In this document: positions 36,621 through 45,470 of the stretch, one piece after another
Layout of the letters: each line of letters begins with the position of its first letter
How positions within the stretch are numbered: the stretch's first letter is position 1
NCBI RefSeq assembly: GCF_017591425.1
Contig: NW_024464918.1
Span: forward strand, 7,252,001 to 7,316,000
Direction of reading: 5' to 3'
DNA: 64,000 bases
From: Ochotona curzoniae
Taxonomy: Eukaryota; Chordata; Mammalia; Lagomorpha; Ochotonidae
Notes under the pieces: model-generated
Told to the model about the DNA's origin: nothing
The model's input: only the letters and a program-made list of their open reading frames with translations
The model's database searches: none
Translations under genes and position numbers: made by a program

Positions 36621-36949
36621 GGGCCCAGCACGGTGGCGCAAGTGGTTAAGGTCCTCTCCTTGCACGCCCAGGATCCCATATGGGCGCTGGTTCTATCCTG
36701 GCAGCCCCGCTTCCCTTCCAGCTCCCTGCCTGTGGCCCGGGAAGGCAGTCAAGGACGGCCCAAAGCTTTGGGACCCTGCACCCGCACGGGAGACCCAGAA
36801 GAGGCTCCTGGTTTCAGATCGGCATAGTATCGGCCGTTGTGCTCACTTGGGGAGTGAATCATTGGATGGAAGATCTTCCTCTCTGTCTCTCCTCTCTGTA
36901 TATCCGCCTTTCCAATAAAAAAATAATAAAAATAAATCTTTAAAAAAAA
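36621..36949 (+). mobile_element. CSINE (lagomorph C repeat), young full-length copy
   Basis: It starts GGGCCCAGCACGGTGGCG and has the A-box region AAGTGGTTAAGGTCC. The B-box is GGTTCTATCC (36689-36698), one A shorter than the usual GGTTCTAATCC, a change that may weaken pol III transcription. CAGCTCCCTGCCTGTGGCC, GGGAGACCCAGAAGAGG, TGGATGGAAGATCTTCC and TATATCCGCCTTTCCAAT follow, then an AATAAA-rich tail. It has an exact 13-bp target duplication and many retained CpGs (GCACGCCC, CCCGCACGGG), consistent with a recent insertion. Apparent frames of up to 127 codons across it are not genes. Confidence 0.97.
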
Positions 36950-36962
36950 AGAAACATGGGTC
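36950..36962. repeat. 3' target-site duplication of CSINE
   Basis: Exact second copy of AGAAACATGGGTC. Confidence 0.95.
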
Positions 36963-37192
36963 TGATAATTGCTAAGTGTTTTATTCAAAGAAGATGCCAG
37001 GCCTGGTAGGTCAGGTAAACATCAGACTTCAAAGTCTTGATGCAAAGAGAGAGACACTGGCCTGTACCCTTTCCCCGGGAAACCTAGCAAAATGCCTGTT
37101 GGATTAGCTTTCAAAATGAGAGAAAGAGCCACCTGCCTAAAAGAGACGAATCAAGCCATAAGCTTGCTGTCCTGTTAGGTACTGTCTGGAGC

Positions 37193-37234
37193 AAATAAAT
37201 AAATAAATAAATAAATAAAATAAATTAAAAAAAA
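37193..37234 (+). repeat. (AAAT)n simple repeat
   Basis: Six or more AAAT units followed by an irregular A-rich run. It may be the tail of an unrecognised retroposon, although no SINE body is visible upstream. Confidence 0.9.
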
Positions 37235-37552
37235 CTTTACGCAACTGACATCCTTTTAGGTAAATTCCTAAGAGTTCACCTATATTCTCCACCACTTTTG
37301 CCCATTAGATAGCATCAGTCATTTGGTTGTTTTGATGCAGTATTTGCAAAAGCAGTATTCATTCTTAGAAAAGTTGAGAAATACCAGAGGCTTTTCCTGG
37401 ATTCCAGGAAGCATACGTTAATTTTCACAAAGCTCGTTATTTCTGCACAGTAACGTAGATGAATGTGACTGGATCTCTTTATTGATAGCAGTCCATGCCA
37501 CACAGGCAAAAGTTCCATTTTCATTTCAGGAAGAAAGGAAACATTCAGGGAA

Positions 37553-37612
37553 AAGAAGAGAGACAAGAGAGAGACGAGAGAGAGACAAGAGAGAGAGAGA
37601 GAGAGAAAAGAG
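37553..37612 (+). repeat. (GA)n/(GAGACAA)n purine-rich repeat
   Basis: AGAGAGAC-type units grade into a pure GA run at about 37586-37605. Low-complexity tract. Confidence 0.9.
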
Positions 37613-37759
37613 GAAGCTTGGAGTTGCAAAATTAAGACTGTTCTTAATTCTCAGTCCCAGGGAATATATGGCCACTTCCATGTTTGTATAATTAGAAAGC
37701 AAATTTCAGACCAAGGTGTTCAAACAAAGAGCCCACCATTAATAGCAAAGTACAAATGG

Positions 37760-37985
37760 CACTGGGTTAGAGGCTACGAGAAAGGGAGCCGGGCCCAGCT
37801 AATCAAAAGCATCTCAGCATTAAGATGGATTTTTGGTTTTGAGTTTAGAATGAATCAATCCACAAACTTGGCAAGCAATAATTAATTCCAGCAGTGTATC
37901 ACTCATCTGTGTAGTGGCTGCCCCTGAAATAGAGATTTTATAAAATTCTCCCTGGTGAAATCAGCGAAGCCATCAGACATAACCA
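37760..37985. promoter_or_regulatory. Candidate conserved non-coding/regulatory block
   Basis: Repeat-free segment with clustered homeodomain-like motifs: GCCCAGCTAATCAAAAGC, GAATGAATCAATCCAC (PBX/MEIS-like TGAATCAAT) and AATAATTAATTCC (TAATTA core). Such clustering is typical of developmental enhancers. No comparison was possible, so this is inference from composition alone. Confidence 0.25.
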
Positions 37986-38520
37986 TATGTTCAGAGCTCA
38001 GAGACGACTGGTCACGAGACAGAAGTTTATGAATTGAGATGTTAAATGCCCAACAAAATTTTAACAGCATAAGTTGGGATCCAGAAAGTTATCTGAATGG
38101 TCACCAAGAAAGGAATAAAACAAATATGCAGAAACAAGAGAAAAAGAAAAAAGCAATACAAAACAAAACAAGCGAAACCACTCCTCTTTAAACATTCAAA
38201 CATTTAAATCTATTCCTTCTCTTCTTGGCTGGGTACTTGATATATTCTCTAAGACTTTGGGGGTAGTTTCACTGCTACAACCCACTGAGCTCAACAGAAA
38301 GTATGAAATGACTGGGAGGAGGGGGGATGCACACAGAGAAAAGGTAACTGGCATAAATTGGATTACTCCAACCTTCTCAGCTGAGGTAGGATTCAAACTA
38401 ATCTGATTATATGAATATCATGAGCCTCTGAGTAGCATTTTTGCAGCAATTACCAAGCGTTCACACATAACAGAGGTAATTTTCTTTAGTGTTGGGCTTA
38501 TCTATCTAGCTTCAAAGCAA
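37986..38520. other. Unique non-coding sequence
   Basis: A-rich patch near 38130-38180 (AAAACAAAACAAG). Nothing else recognised. Confidence 0.5.
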
Positions 38521-38705
38521 AAATGGGAGAGAGGAAGAAAGGGAGAGAATAGAGAGAGGGAAAGGAAAAAGTGGGGGGCGGGGGAGAGAGAGTGGTGGAA
38601 GAGAACTGATAAGGCAGCAGTATTTCTTCCGTCTCATCCCCTTTCTCCACTTCCTCATTCTTTCCCTTTTCTTTTTTCCCTTCCCTTTTTCTCTTCTCTT
38701 TGTAT
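38521..38705. repeat. Purine tract followed by pyrimidine tract
   Basis: From about 38525 to 38600 the plus strand is nearly pure G/A (GGGAGAGAGG, GGGGGGCGGGGGAGAGAG). From 38627 to 38700 it is nearly pure C/T (CCTTCCCTTTTTC). The two arms are imperfect reverse complements in character and could fold back, and each can form H-DNA. Confidence 0.85.
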
Positions 38706-39289
38706 CCAACACTCACAGGATGATTTTCATTTCTTAAATACCAAAACTACTTCTGAATGTAACTCAATGCTTGCTGTTTTTAACTAACATTTTTGGAGGG
38801 CTTTGCAACCTGGTCCTGGGAGAAAAGCTGTAATATCCTGTCATGTTACTGTCCAGTGGGAATCAATGAAAGTCATCTTAAATTTGCAAGGCTCCCTTCA
38901 AGTTTACAAACCTAAGATTCAGTGGAAAGGTAACCATAGCTGGGTAGAAAGATATGCTTATTTGCTTGGTAAGTTTGACAGTACCTTACTTGGCTTCTTT
39001 GTAACGTGAAGTCAGCTCCATGGCAGACAGATAGAAGAGCCCCTATACAATGACAGTGGATATAAGTATGTAAACGTCAAAGCTCTGAAAATGTGTGGGA
39101 TCTATCTCAGGGAGGCTCTATGAAGGCAATAGGCTCAAATTCTGCTTCCAAAACATATTCACTCCTGCCTAGGCAGACAATGAGGGTTTGTGGCAAAGCC
39201 TTGGGAAGACACTTACTGTTGGTTAAGTTCAAATGAAGTCAGGATGAAACTAACACAGGCTAGGTGAAAAGGATCCCAGTGCTTCTAAA
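38706..39289. other. Unique non-coding sequence
   Basis: Nothing recognised. Confidence 0.5.
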
Positions 39290-39570
39290 GCATTTATTTT
39301 GGCTTTGTATGCCCTGGCTGCAGCTACTCAGTACTTCCCTCCGTTCATGATGTGGAAAGGTTCCTGCACCACAGAGCTGTGCCCACCTTACTTCCCTTTA
39401 CCTAAAACATTCTTAGACAATAAGCCTTGGCTATTCTGCCCAACTCACTCCCAATGTATCCATTACCTGCTTCATCAACTACCAGAATGGATGATTCACG
39501 AGGCAGAGGCTATGTGTGTTAGCAATTAGTAGTGGAGGACTGGACAGGTAATAAGATGTCAATAAATGTT
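39290..39570 (+). mobile_element. LINE-2 3' region
   Basis: CCAGAATGGATGATTCACGA, GGCAGAGGCTATGTGTG and TAAGATGTCAATAAATGTTA occur in the order of L2's end (gene-less ATTGTAAGCTCCATGAGGGCAGGG... AGGTGCTCAATAAATGTT). Upstream sequence is pyrimidine-rich like the L2 body. Confidence 0.6.
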
Positions 39571-40629
39571 AGCAGTTCTGTGTAATATCTCGGGTCCTCA
39601 GAGCACAGTTTGGGACATTTAGCCTTTGAGTGTTAGGCACTGGGAAGGCAGGAAGTGGAATGGTGTTCATAGCTTTCAGTATTCCAAGTGGACGTGACTG
39701 CAATTGCATTGTGATTTTAATGCACAGCATCCTGTATTTACTGAAAACTCCAGGAAGATCTAGCTAGAGTCCTGTACTAAGTTGTAATCATCCCCCCAAG
39801 GCATTTTGGGTTCACTGGTCATTGTCTTGAAAGCCAACCCTCAATGGGCAGCATTCTTGTATTCACAGGCGATATCTCAGTATTAGTATTCAAGTTTGAT
39901 CATCTCCCTGCAAATGCAGTGGCTAAATACATATTTTAATTGAGCCCAGGAGTGTTGACTTGCAGATACAGAAAAAAAAAATCACTAGAAAAAATGGCAA
40001 GTGGAAGTAGCCTTTTACCTTTGAATGGAATATGACACTTCTGAAACATCAATAACAATTTTCTGTGGGGGAGAAGCCTGCGGCAAGAATCACCTGCACA
40101 GATTTTTAAGTGGCAACTCCACAAAAAATTAGTCTTTGTTCCAGAAGCAAAACTACCATAGTAAGGAAGGCAAGGTAACTTGAACTGGATGAAATACAAG
40201 GCAATTGGTTTCCTGTGATAGAAATCATCTTTAGCCAAATGAAAATGCTTAGTCTCTCAAAATAATGTTAAACATGTTATAGAAATTGCAACAGACAACC
40301 TAAGTTCAACAAAAGTATCCCAAATGAGTGGGGACAATGAAATCACAGAACACCAGTTATTAACCAAGATTTCAAACTTCTGTTGAAGAGGGCAAAATAC
40401 TGTCAAATTTTCCACAGGGACATAAAGCCATCCATAAACTATAAGCACTCTTCACGTTAATTTCACTGTCACAGATATTTTTTCATACAAATAATGACTC
40501 CCAGGGGTCTACTTGACATCTTCGTATTTTTAGGCAATGCCGTCACATGTCTGTTGTGTACTAATATGTGTAAGGGAAATGAACTCAGAGTTCTTGAGCG
40601 CATATTCTGAGATGACTCCTGCTGCAAGA
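39571..40629. other. Unique AT-rich non-coding sequence
   Basis: Nothing recognised. A-run at about 39970. Confidence 0.5.
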
Positions 40630-40812
40630 GCTTTGCATTTAGTGATTACTCAACTGTAGCCTGAGTTTCACAAGACAGAAACACCTACTGTTCCCATTGT
40701 ACAGATGAGGACACTGAGGCTCTGGGAACAGAGGTAAATCATCTAAGGTCACACAGTCAATGGCTTTGCTGGGAATACAATTTCAGGCAGCATAACAGAG
40801 CACTGGATACCA
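40630..40812 (+). mobile_element. MIR SINE
   Basis: CCCATTGTACAGATGAGGAC, ACTGAGGCTCTGGGAACAG, AAGGTCACACAGTCAATGG and TGGGAATACAATTTCAGGC are close to the MIR consensus. This is one of the best preserved MIRs in the window. Confidence 0.88.
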
Positions 40813-41807
40813 GGGATACTTTTCTCAGGCTTTCTATCACTCCATAATTCCTGATGGAAAAAATAATGCAAAATTTAGCCTCTCCGAGGTCTTTGGAGGC
40901 CTCATTAGAATCCCACATGTAGTCTTTTCAGAGATCATTAACTCTTAGATGGAGTGCTCATGCTTAGCAAATATTTTGTTGAGAGTCTCTGTATTTTTAA
41001 TTCCATGGCATTAGTATAGGATTCAGTAAAATCGGATTGACTTTCAGATGCAAAAAGATAAACCTTCTCAAGCTCCTGAACCTTTAGAGCGAACCTTCCC
41101 ATGCCTTCTTGCCATATGTAATTGTCACAGAAGGAACTCTCCACTTGCGCAGAAGCAAGAAGGGGAAAACAAAACAAATGGAAAACACAAACACAGGCAT
41201 GTTTGTTGTTTCATACAGAGGGTTATTTAGCTTGGATAATAAATCATTACAATGAATGTCAACACTGCACAGGGGAAAGGGAGTAGTTAGTTGCATATGC
41301 TAATGAAAGATATGCATTACTAATAAGGAAGAGTATGAACAACTCCAGCCACAAGCCAGTTATCACTTCGACTCACAAGACAAACCATGTTCACACTGAG
41401 CAGATGACTGCTCCATGACAGTGCAGGCAAACTTTCACATGTCAACAGCAACAGTTCCCATACTCCATCCAAGACTACTGAAGAGTTTAAAAATAACACA
41501 CTTCTTGTCATGCACCAAGAAATCAAGCTCTCACACATCTGTCAGTTAAAGGAATTCTGTGAGCCTTTATCCCATACAAGAGGGGTCTAAGACTTCAAGG
41601 GTGTCAGAGTTCAAACTATAACAGCTGAAATGTTGCCCACAAATAATGCCTATAGTTATTTCCTCTAAAATGTGTCTCGGATCCATACAACCTCTTCCCC
41701 TCTACTGCCGCTGGACAGCCATTATCCACTGCACTCAGTATCAGCAACGGCTTCTTCTCATTTCCTGTTGACTGTTTACTTCCTCTCTGTCTAGCATAAA
41801 ACGGTGC
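40813..41807. other. Unique non-coding sequence
   Basis: No gene or repeat that I can support. Confidence 0.5.
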
Positions 41808-42030
41808 TTTTATTGTGTTGAAACACAAAGCATTTCTCTTTCTCATTGATTTTAGGCGTAGTTATAAGGCATCGATATGTGCAACCACCATTATTGTCCA
41901 CCTCCAAAACTTTCATCTTTCCAAATTCAAACTGCAAACCCCTTCAACCGTAATGCTCCACTGTGCCTTCCCTCCACCTGTTGGTATCATGGTTCTACTT
42001 TATTTCTCAATGAACCGACTATTCTAGTTA
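41808..42030 (-). mobile_element. Old mammalian L1 (L1M-type) 3' UTR, first part
   Basis: TGTGCAACCACCATTATTGT corresponds to the reverse complement of the L1M 3' end (AGATAGTGGTGATGGTTGCACA). CTATTCTAG near the end corresponds to CTATTCTGGACATTTC. The element continues at about 42480 after an inserted segment. Non-coding and ancient. Confidence 0.75.
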
Positions 42031-42475
42031 TCTCACAGCAGGAAGCTCACATAGTCAGTCCTCGAAAGACAAACATCATACGTTCTCTCTGATCTGTGAC
42101 AACTACATACACATAGTACAAAAAACCTCAACTCTCTAGGGGAGATGAGCATACTGGGAAAAAACTGCTGTAAACAGCATGCGACTTCACTCCTGTGCAA
42201 TTGTAGGATTTCCATTTTTAATTATACTTTTATGTTGCACTATTTCATTTTCTTCCTTTTCCTCTACTTATCCTGTCACAATACATGCATATATCAGAAA
42301 GTTAACCTTGTGACTGTGAAATGAATGATTATGCTATTGTAATCACTTGGGGATAAATAATAGGAGGTGGTTTTAGGGAAACAAAAGGAGGAGGGAGGAG
42401 GAGGATCCCCTTCTAACTCTTTTCATAAAATGAGATCTTATTTTATATAAATACAAAAATAGTAATAAAAATATT
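42031..42475 (+). mobile_element. Lagomorph-type L1 3' end nested in older L1
   Basis: AGTCAGTCCTCGAAAGACAA, then ACATCATACGTTCTCTCTG and ATCTGTGACAACTACATACA, matches the end of L1 ORF2 and the start of the 3' UTR as I remember it in lagomorph L1 (AAGCCAGTCCCAAAAAGACAAATACCAT, TGATCTGTGACAACTAA). It is followed by about 300 bp of non-coding sequence and an A-rich end (AATAGTAATAAAAATA). It separates two halves of an older minus-strand L1, so it inserted later. 5' truncated. Confidence 0.6.
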
Positions 42476-42479
42476 TATC

Positions 42480-42890
42480 TTTTTATGTCTGAGTTTGTTC
42501 ACTTAATATTAGAGTTTCTCTGTGCTATAACTAGTGTCATTACTTCCTTTTTCATAATATTCCATTGTGTAACATACCACAACTACTTCTTTGTTGATGG
42601 ACACTGGTGCTGTTTTAACTACTGTAAATACAGTCACTGAGAATCCACATGTACAAGCAGAGTTCCTGCTTCCATTTTTTTTTACAGTTACACACCCACA
42701 GAGAGATATGGAGCCTACGGTAGTTCTAAGTTTAAGTTTTTGAAGCACCATCATACTGTTCCCCACAGCAAGCACTCAATTTTACATTCCCATCAGCAAG
42801 GCACATGGCTTCCAATTTCTCTATATCCTTGCTAGTACTTCCTACTTTTTGTTTTTAAACATTTTTCAAAATCATTCTGATGTGTATAAA
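42480..42890 (-). mobile_element. Old mammalian L1 (L1M-type) 3' UTR, second part
   Basis: ATAATATTCCATTGTGTAAC, TTTGTTGATGGACACTGG, TTTTTGAAGCACCATCATAC, TGTTCCCCACAGCAAGCA and TTTTACATTCCCATCAGCA followed the same order in the reverse complement of the L1M 3' region (for example CAACAGATGAATGG, TTACAAACTGTTTTCCACAGTGG counterparts). Continues the fragment ending near 42030. Confidence 0.85.
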
Positions 42891-43150
42891 AGTCCAATGC
42901 CCAAAGTTACAAAATAAACCAAGCCACACTGTTCTATAGCTCCTAATTGCACATAGGATAATAAACTCTACTGCGAAGCAACGAGGCCCCTAATTTGCTT
43001 TCCGAGGAAAACTTTGAATTTTACCTCATCCCAATCTGTCTACTTGTTGCACGCTAGATATTTCACCTGCATTTAATTCTTTAAAAGTGTCAAATCCTCC
43101 CCCAGTTTAGAATATTTGCACATATTAATCCCTTTACTGTGAAAGCTCTT
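42891..43150. other. Unique or unassigned sequence
   Basis: Between the old L1 and the CSINE. Possibly further degraded L1, not certain. Confidence 0.35.
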
Positions 43151-43165
43151 TCTGCTTTTCTTTTC
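43151..43165. repeat. Target-site duplication of CSINE (left)
   Basis: TCTGCTTTTCTTTTC here and TCTGCTTTTATTTTC at 43493-43507 differ by one base. Confidence 0.75.
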
Positions 43166-43492
43166 CACTTTTTTGAGATTTATTTATTTTTGTTGCAGAG
43201 TCAAATAAATACAGAGAGGAGGAGACAGAAATATCTTGCAGCTGATAATTTCCACCCTAAGTGACCACAACGGCTGGTGCTGTGCCGATCTGAAGCCAGC
43301 AGCTCAGATCCTCTTTCGGGTCTCCCACACGGGTGCAGGGTCCCAAAGTGTTGGTCCGTCCTTGACTGCTTTCCCAGGCTACAAGTAGGGAGTTGGATGG
43401 GAAGCAGGGCTGCCAGGATTAGAACCAGTGCCCATATATGATTTTGCGCATTCAAGGCGAGGATTTAGCTGGTAGGCCAACACACTGGGCCC
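43166..43492 (-). mobile_element. CSINE (lagomorph C repeat), full length, antisense
   Basis: On the plus strand it begins with the reverse-complemented tail (GAGATTTATTTATTTTTGTT) and passes CGGGTCTCCCACACGGGTGC, GACTGCTTTCCCAGGC, GGGAGTTGGATGGGAAGC and ATTAGAACCAGTGCCC (B-box). It ends TGGCCTACCAGC-like A-box and CACTGGGCCC. It is bounded by an imperfect 15-bp target duplication. Several substitutions make it somewhat older than the copies at 36621 and 59377. Confidence 0.94.
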
Positions 43493-43507
43493 TCTGCTTT
43501 TATTTTC
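43493..43507. repeat. Target-site duplication of CSINE (right)
   Basis: TCTGCTTTTATTTTC, one mismatch to the left copy. Confidence 0.75.
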
Positions 43508-43724
43508 AAGACCAGATTGACATCAGCATGTTTCAGCTTCAAACCCATTTGGTTACCAACTTCCTAATCATTCCCCTTTACCGTCAATCTCTCTTTTGTC
43601 TTCCTATTTTCCCACACAGCATGATCAGAAATGTGCCACCATACTTTGGTTTCCATCTGCCTTATTGTCCCTCTCTGCACAGAGCTGGGGATCCCACGAG
43701 AGAAGATCAGGTGGTTTTTGTCAT

Positions 43725-43800
43725 TCACTGGTTACAACAGGTGTCTGCCTGATCCCCAGAATCCAGCAGAACGCTGAGCACACAGTGGGCGTTCAAGGTT
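43725..43800 (+). mobile_element. LINE-2 3'-end fragment
   Basis: GATCCCCAGAATCCAGCAGA, ACGCTGAGCACACAGTGGGC and GTTCAAGG match L2's CCCCAGCGCCTAGAACAGTGCCTGGCACATAGTAGGCGCTCAA block. Confidence 0.7.
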
Positions 43801-44149
43801 CCACTGACAAGCTATTTGGAAAACACAGATTTATGCAAAGAGCATGGCAGCAGGCTTGAGGGTAACCTCCTCACGTCTGGGCAAAGGCTGGAGAGAGTGT
43901 GTCCTGTGAAGACATTCATCAGTCCTGGCAACAGGCGCTGTGCATCTTTGGCCTGAGCAAAACCACACATCTCAATAACAATGGGATCAATTTTGACATT
44001 AACACGAATATTACCAAAGCCCAAGAGATACATTTAAATTCACCAAGCTCCGCAGCAGATAATATAAAAGCTCTAACTTGCACGCTAGAAACAAGAAACT
44101 TGCATTTATGGCTTTCCAGCTCCTGCTAATCCTGTCCATTAGGCCAAAA

Positions 44150-44500
44150 TATTGCATTTTACACAGGATGCGAGATCATACAAGAGACTGATGTAACACT
44201 TAGGCACAAAACCAGCTGGCAGATTTAACACTGAAATCCCTTTTATTCAAAAGGAACAAATCAAGTCCGGGATGCCTCCTTCTGACAGATTTCCTGCATG
44301 TTCCTCATTACGAATAGATGAAAGAAGACACCTACACATCCTGGGGCACCACTCTAGGCCCCTGCATTTGCATGCCCAGTCATTTGTCATCGGCCAGAAA
44401 CGCATCCCTCGTCTGCCCAGAGGTAAATGTTTACTCGGAAAGGTGACTTGTGACACTGACAATCATGCCAGTTTTCCATCTGCATATTTTAAGGTAATGT
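44150..44500. promoter_or_regulatory. Candidate conserved non-coding/regulatory block
   Basis: Repeat-free segment containing GCATTTGCATGC (octamer-like ATTTGCAT), AGAGGTAAATGTTTACTC (forkhead-like TGTTTAC in a GTAAATGTTTAC palindrome) and CAGTCATTTGTCATCGG. Motif density and the absence of transposon sequence suggest constraint, which I cannot test here. Confidence 0.25.
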
Positions 44501-45189
44501 ATCCTTCCTCTAAGTGCTTTCAGTTCAGCTTCTCGCTTTCCCTCTTTCAATGAGCTCTGTGACACCCAGACCTCTAGGTCTCAATTGGAATAAGTTTCTG
44601 GGAGGAGTGGAAAATGCCACAAGGCTCTCGCCAGCCCAAGGATGGGCACTCCACTTGCTGACGTGGGAGTCCTTTCATCTTCCTTGTCCCGCCAGACTCC
44701 CCCAGCTAGGGGCTAAAAGGCTCACCCCAGGCGCAGAATGGATCGTTCCCTGAAATACAGGATATCCCTGGAGATCTCTCTAGAACATTTGCTCAGGTAG
44801 CTGAGCGGTTCATCAGCATAGCAATTTGTCCAGTCAGCTCCATCCGTCAGAGCAGAGCAGTGTGGCGGACAAAGACTCCTGGGAGAACTCCCCGTGGGCA
44901 GGTAGGGAAGGCACATTCATCCAGAGATCATAAATATGCATCCCGGCCCCAGTGTGCTCTGCGTGAGGGTGATCCAGCAGAGGCTGCATAGAATCAGTCC
45001 TCAACGACCACAGTCTCCAAGTGCCCCGCTTCCCACCTAAGCACATGCTCGATTTAGATCTAAGGAGGCAGCCACATTTGCCACGTGCGGCTCAACACAG
45101 TGTCTCCAACACAGGCAAAATCGGGGCTCTCTCTGGCTTCCAGATCTCAAAGCTGCCAAGTCCCATTCGGTAGAGGCCTCTTTCCTGAG
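44501..45189. other. Unique, relatively GC-rich non-coding sequence
   Basis: Higher GC than the flanks at 44550-45190, but without a CpG island. Short frames on both strands overlap and show no domain. Confidence 0.45.
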
Positions 45190-45470
45190 AAGCTACCACT
45201 CGCCAGGTGGGACGTGACAATGAGCAAGGCAGAATCTGGCTCCTTGGAGAGCTGACAATCTAGTCAATTTAAATTAAATTGCTAAGTTAATTTAAATAGG
45301 ATAAAAGAAGCACTATGATGGATAAAACAGATGGTGTCTTGAGAGCTGGGAAGAAGAACCTTACTTAACTGTGGGTGGCATGGGGAAGGGCTCGCTGGAA
45401 ATTTCTTAGGAGAAGTCAAATCTGGACTGAGACATGAAGAACAAGTGGCAGCAAGTTGTCATGGAAAATC
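45190..45470 (-). mobile_element. LINE-2 fragment
   Basis: ACAATGAGCAAGGCAGAATC, TCCTTGGAGAGCTGACAATC, then GGGAAGGGCTCGCTGGAAAT, CTGGACTGAGACATGAAGAA parallel the reverse complement of L2 (GGAGCTTACATTCTAGT... GAAGGCCTCTCTGAGGAGG... TGAGCTGAGACCTGAAGGA). A perfect AT-rich inverted repeat (45267-45297) lies inside. Confidence 0.6.
45267..45297. repeat. Perfect 11-bp AT-rich inverted repeat
   Basis: ATTTAAATTAA (45267-45277) and TTAATTTAAAT (45287-45297) are exact reverse complements around a 9-nt loop. Confidence 0.85.

Noticed and set aside
36535..36988. Several frames of 64-127 codons on both strands
   Set aside because: They are translations of the CSINE at 36621-36949. The same peptides recur at the other CSINE copies.
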